In this document: one piece after another, positions 63,776 to 64,000 of the stretch
Numbering within the stretch: position 1 is the first letter of the stretch
Layout of the letters: each line of letters starts with the position of its first letter
Source of the DNA: Branchipolynoe longqiensis
Taxonomy: Eukaryota; Annelida; Polychaeta; Phyllodocida; Polynoidae
Reading direction: 5' to 3'
Assembly: GCA_030323885.1 (NCBI GenBank)
Contig: CM059189.1
Location: 43,677,428 to 43,741,427 of the forward strand
Length of the DNA stretch: 64,000 nucleotides
Made by a program: the position numbers and the translations under genes
Notes under the pieces: generated by a model
What the model saw: only the letters and a program-made list of their open reading frames with translations
Told to the model about the DNA's origin: nothing
Database searches by the model: none

Positions 63776-64000
63776 GGGTTTGCAGTGTGACAGTGTGCCG
63801 AATAGGCCCACTGGTTCAGTGGCGATGCGAACGGCAGGAATTTGAACTAAAAAGTCGGAGGTCCCCCATTCATTTTCCACTTCTATGAGTATGGGTATTG
63901 TTTATGTATACATGTGTTAGTCCTTAGCCTCCCCACTGGGTGGGTCAGTATCAAATTTGAATAAGTATGCTTAGGACCGCCCTCCCCCCATGGTATTTCT
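63776..64000. other. End of window; further piece of the duplicated block
   Basis: GGGTATTGTTTATGTATACA, CCTCCCCACTGGGTGGGTCA and GAATAAGTATGCTTAGGACC repeat words of 59650-59730 and 59180. Confidence 0.6.

Overview
This window is animal nuclear DNA built almost entirely of transposon debris and tandem repeats. There are no operons, no ribosome-binding sites and no long genuine reading frames. The best organism clue is a tRNA-derived SINE at 9317-9645 (3' tail again at 30877-30965). Its 3' end resembles SINEs I know as widespread in molluscs, so I read the window as a mollusc or other lophotrochozoan; this is inference. Most long open frames are artefacts of microsatellites or SINEs.

One host exon is convincing: minus-strand 8423-8595, which encodes the N-terminal start of a VPS13-family lipid-transfer protein and ends at a splice donor. 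Weaker exon candidates are 2913-3095 (+, signal peptide), 22535-22673 (-) and a GC-rich segment at 31520-32160 with a GTAAGT donor.

Family names used below. SINE-A: tRNA-headed, about 300-340 bp, many copies. SINE-B: tRNA-Gln/Glu-like head, including a tandem array at 40.6-41.8 kb. SINE-C: tRNA-Ser/Leu-like head. P-MITE: termini AGYTGCATAGTCCGATG, TTAA target. M-MITE: termini CAGTAAAACCTCTC, TA target, about 195 bp. H-MITE: termini GGCCCTGTCACAC, TAA target. Q-MITE: 256 bp, termini CTGTCTCAAAAGG. G-MITE: about 590 bp, termini AGCTGTRTTCACACGGGC. K7: 32-bp inverted ends beginning CAAAGACCCTATAACAC with 7-bp target duplications.

Layout. 0-5 kb: H-MITE, minisatellites, candidate secreted exon. 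5-9 kb: a TIR element, a 1.7-kb hAT-like element inside a P-MITE, then the VPS13 exon. 9-19 kb: LINE end, SINEs, MITEs, first K7. 20.1-22.3 kb: a 62-bp satellite with a 115-bp higher-order block. 23-28.7 kb: stacked nested insertions. 29-36 kb: microsatellites, minisatellites, second K7. 36-42 kb: more MITE nests, LTR-like repeat, SINE-B array. 42-45.4 kb and 52.4-55.3 kb: two minus-strand DIRS-type retrotransposon relics with complementary deletions. 55.6-56.3 kb: LTR-retrotransposon relic. 57-64 kb: paired G-MITEs, third K7 nested in another TIR element, and a 204-bp triple repeat.

The genes do not act together. The window records successive waves of insertion, and its informative parts are the nesting orders, the target duplications and the few host exons.
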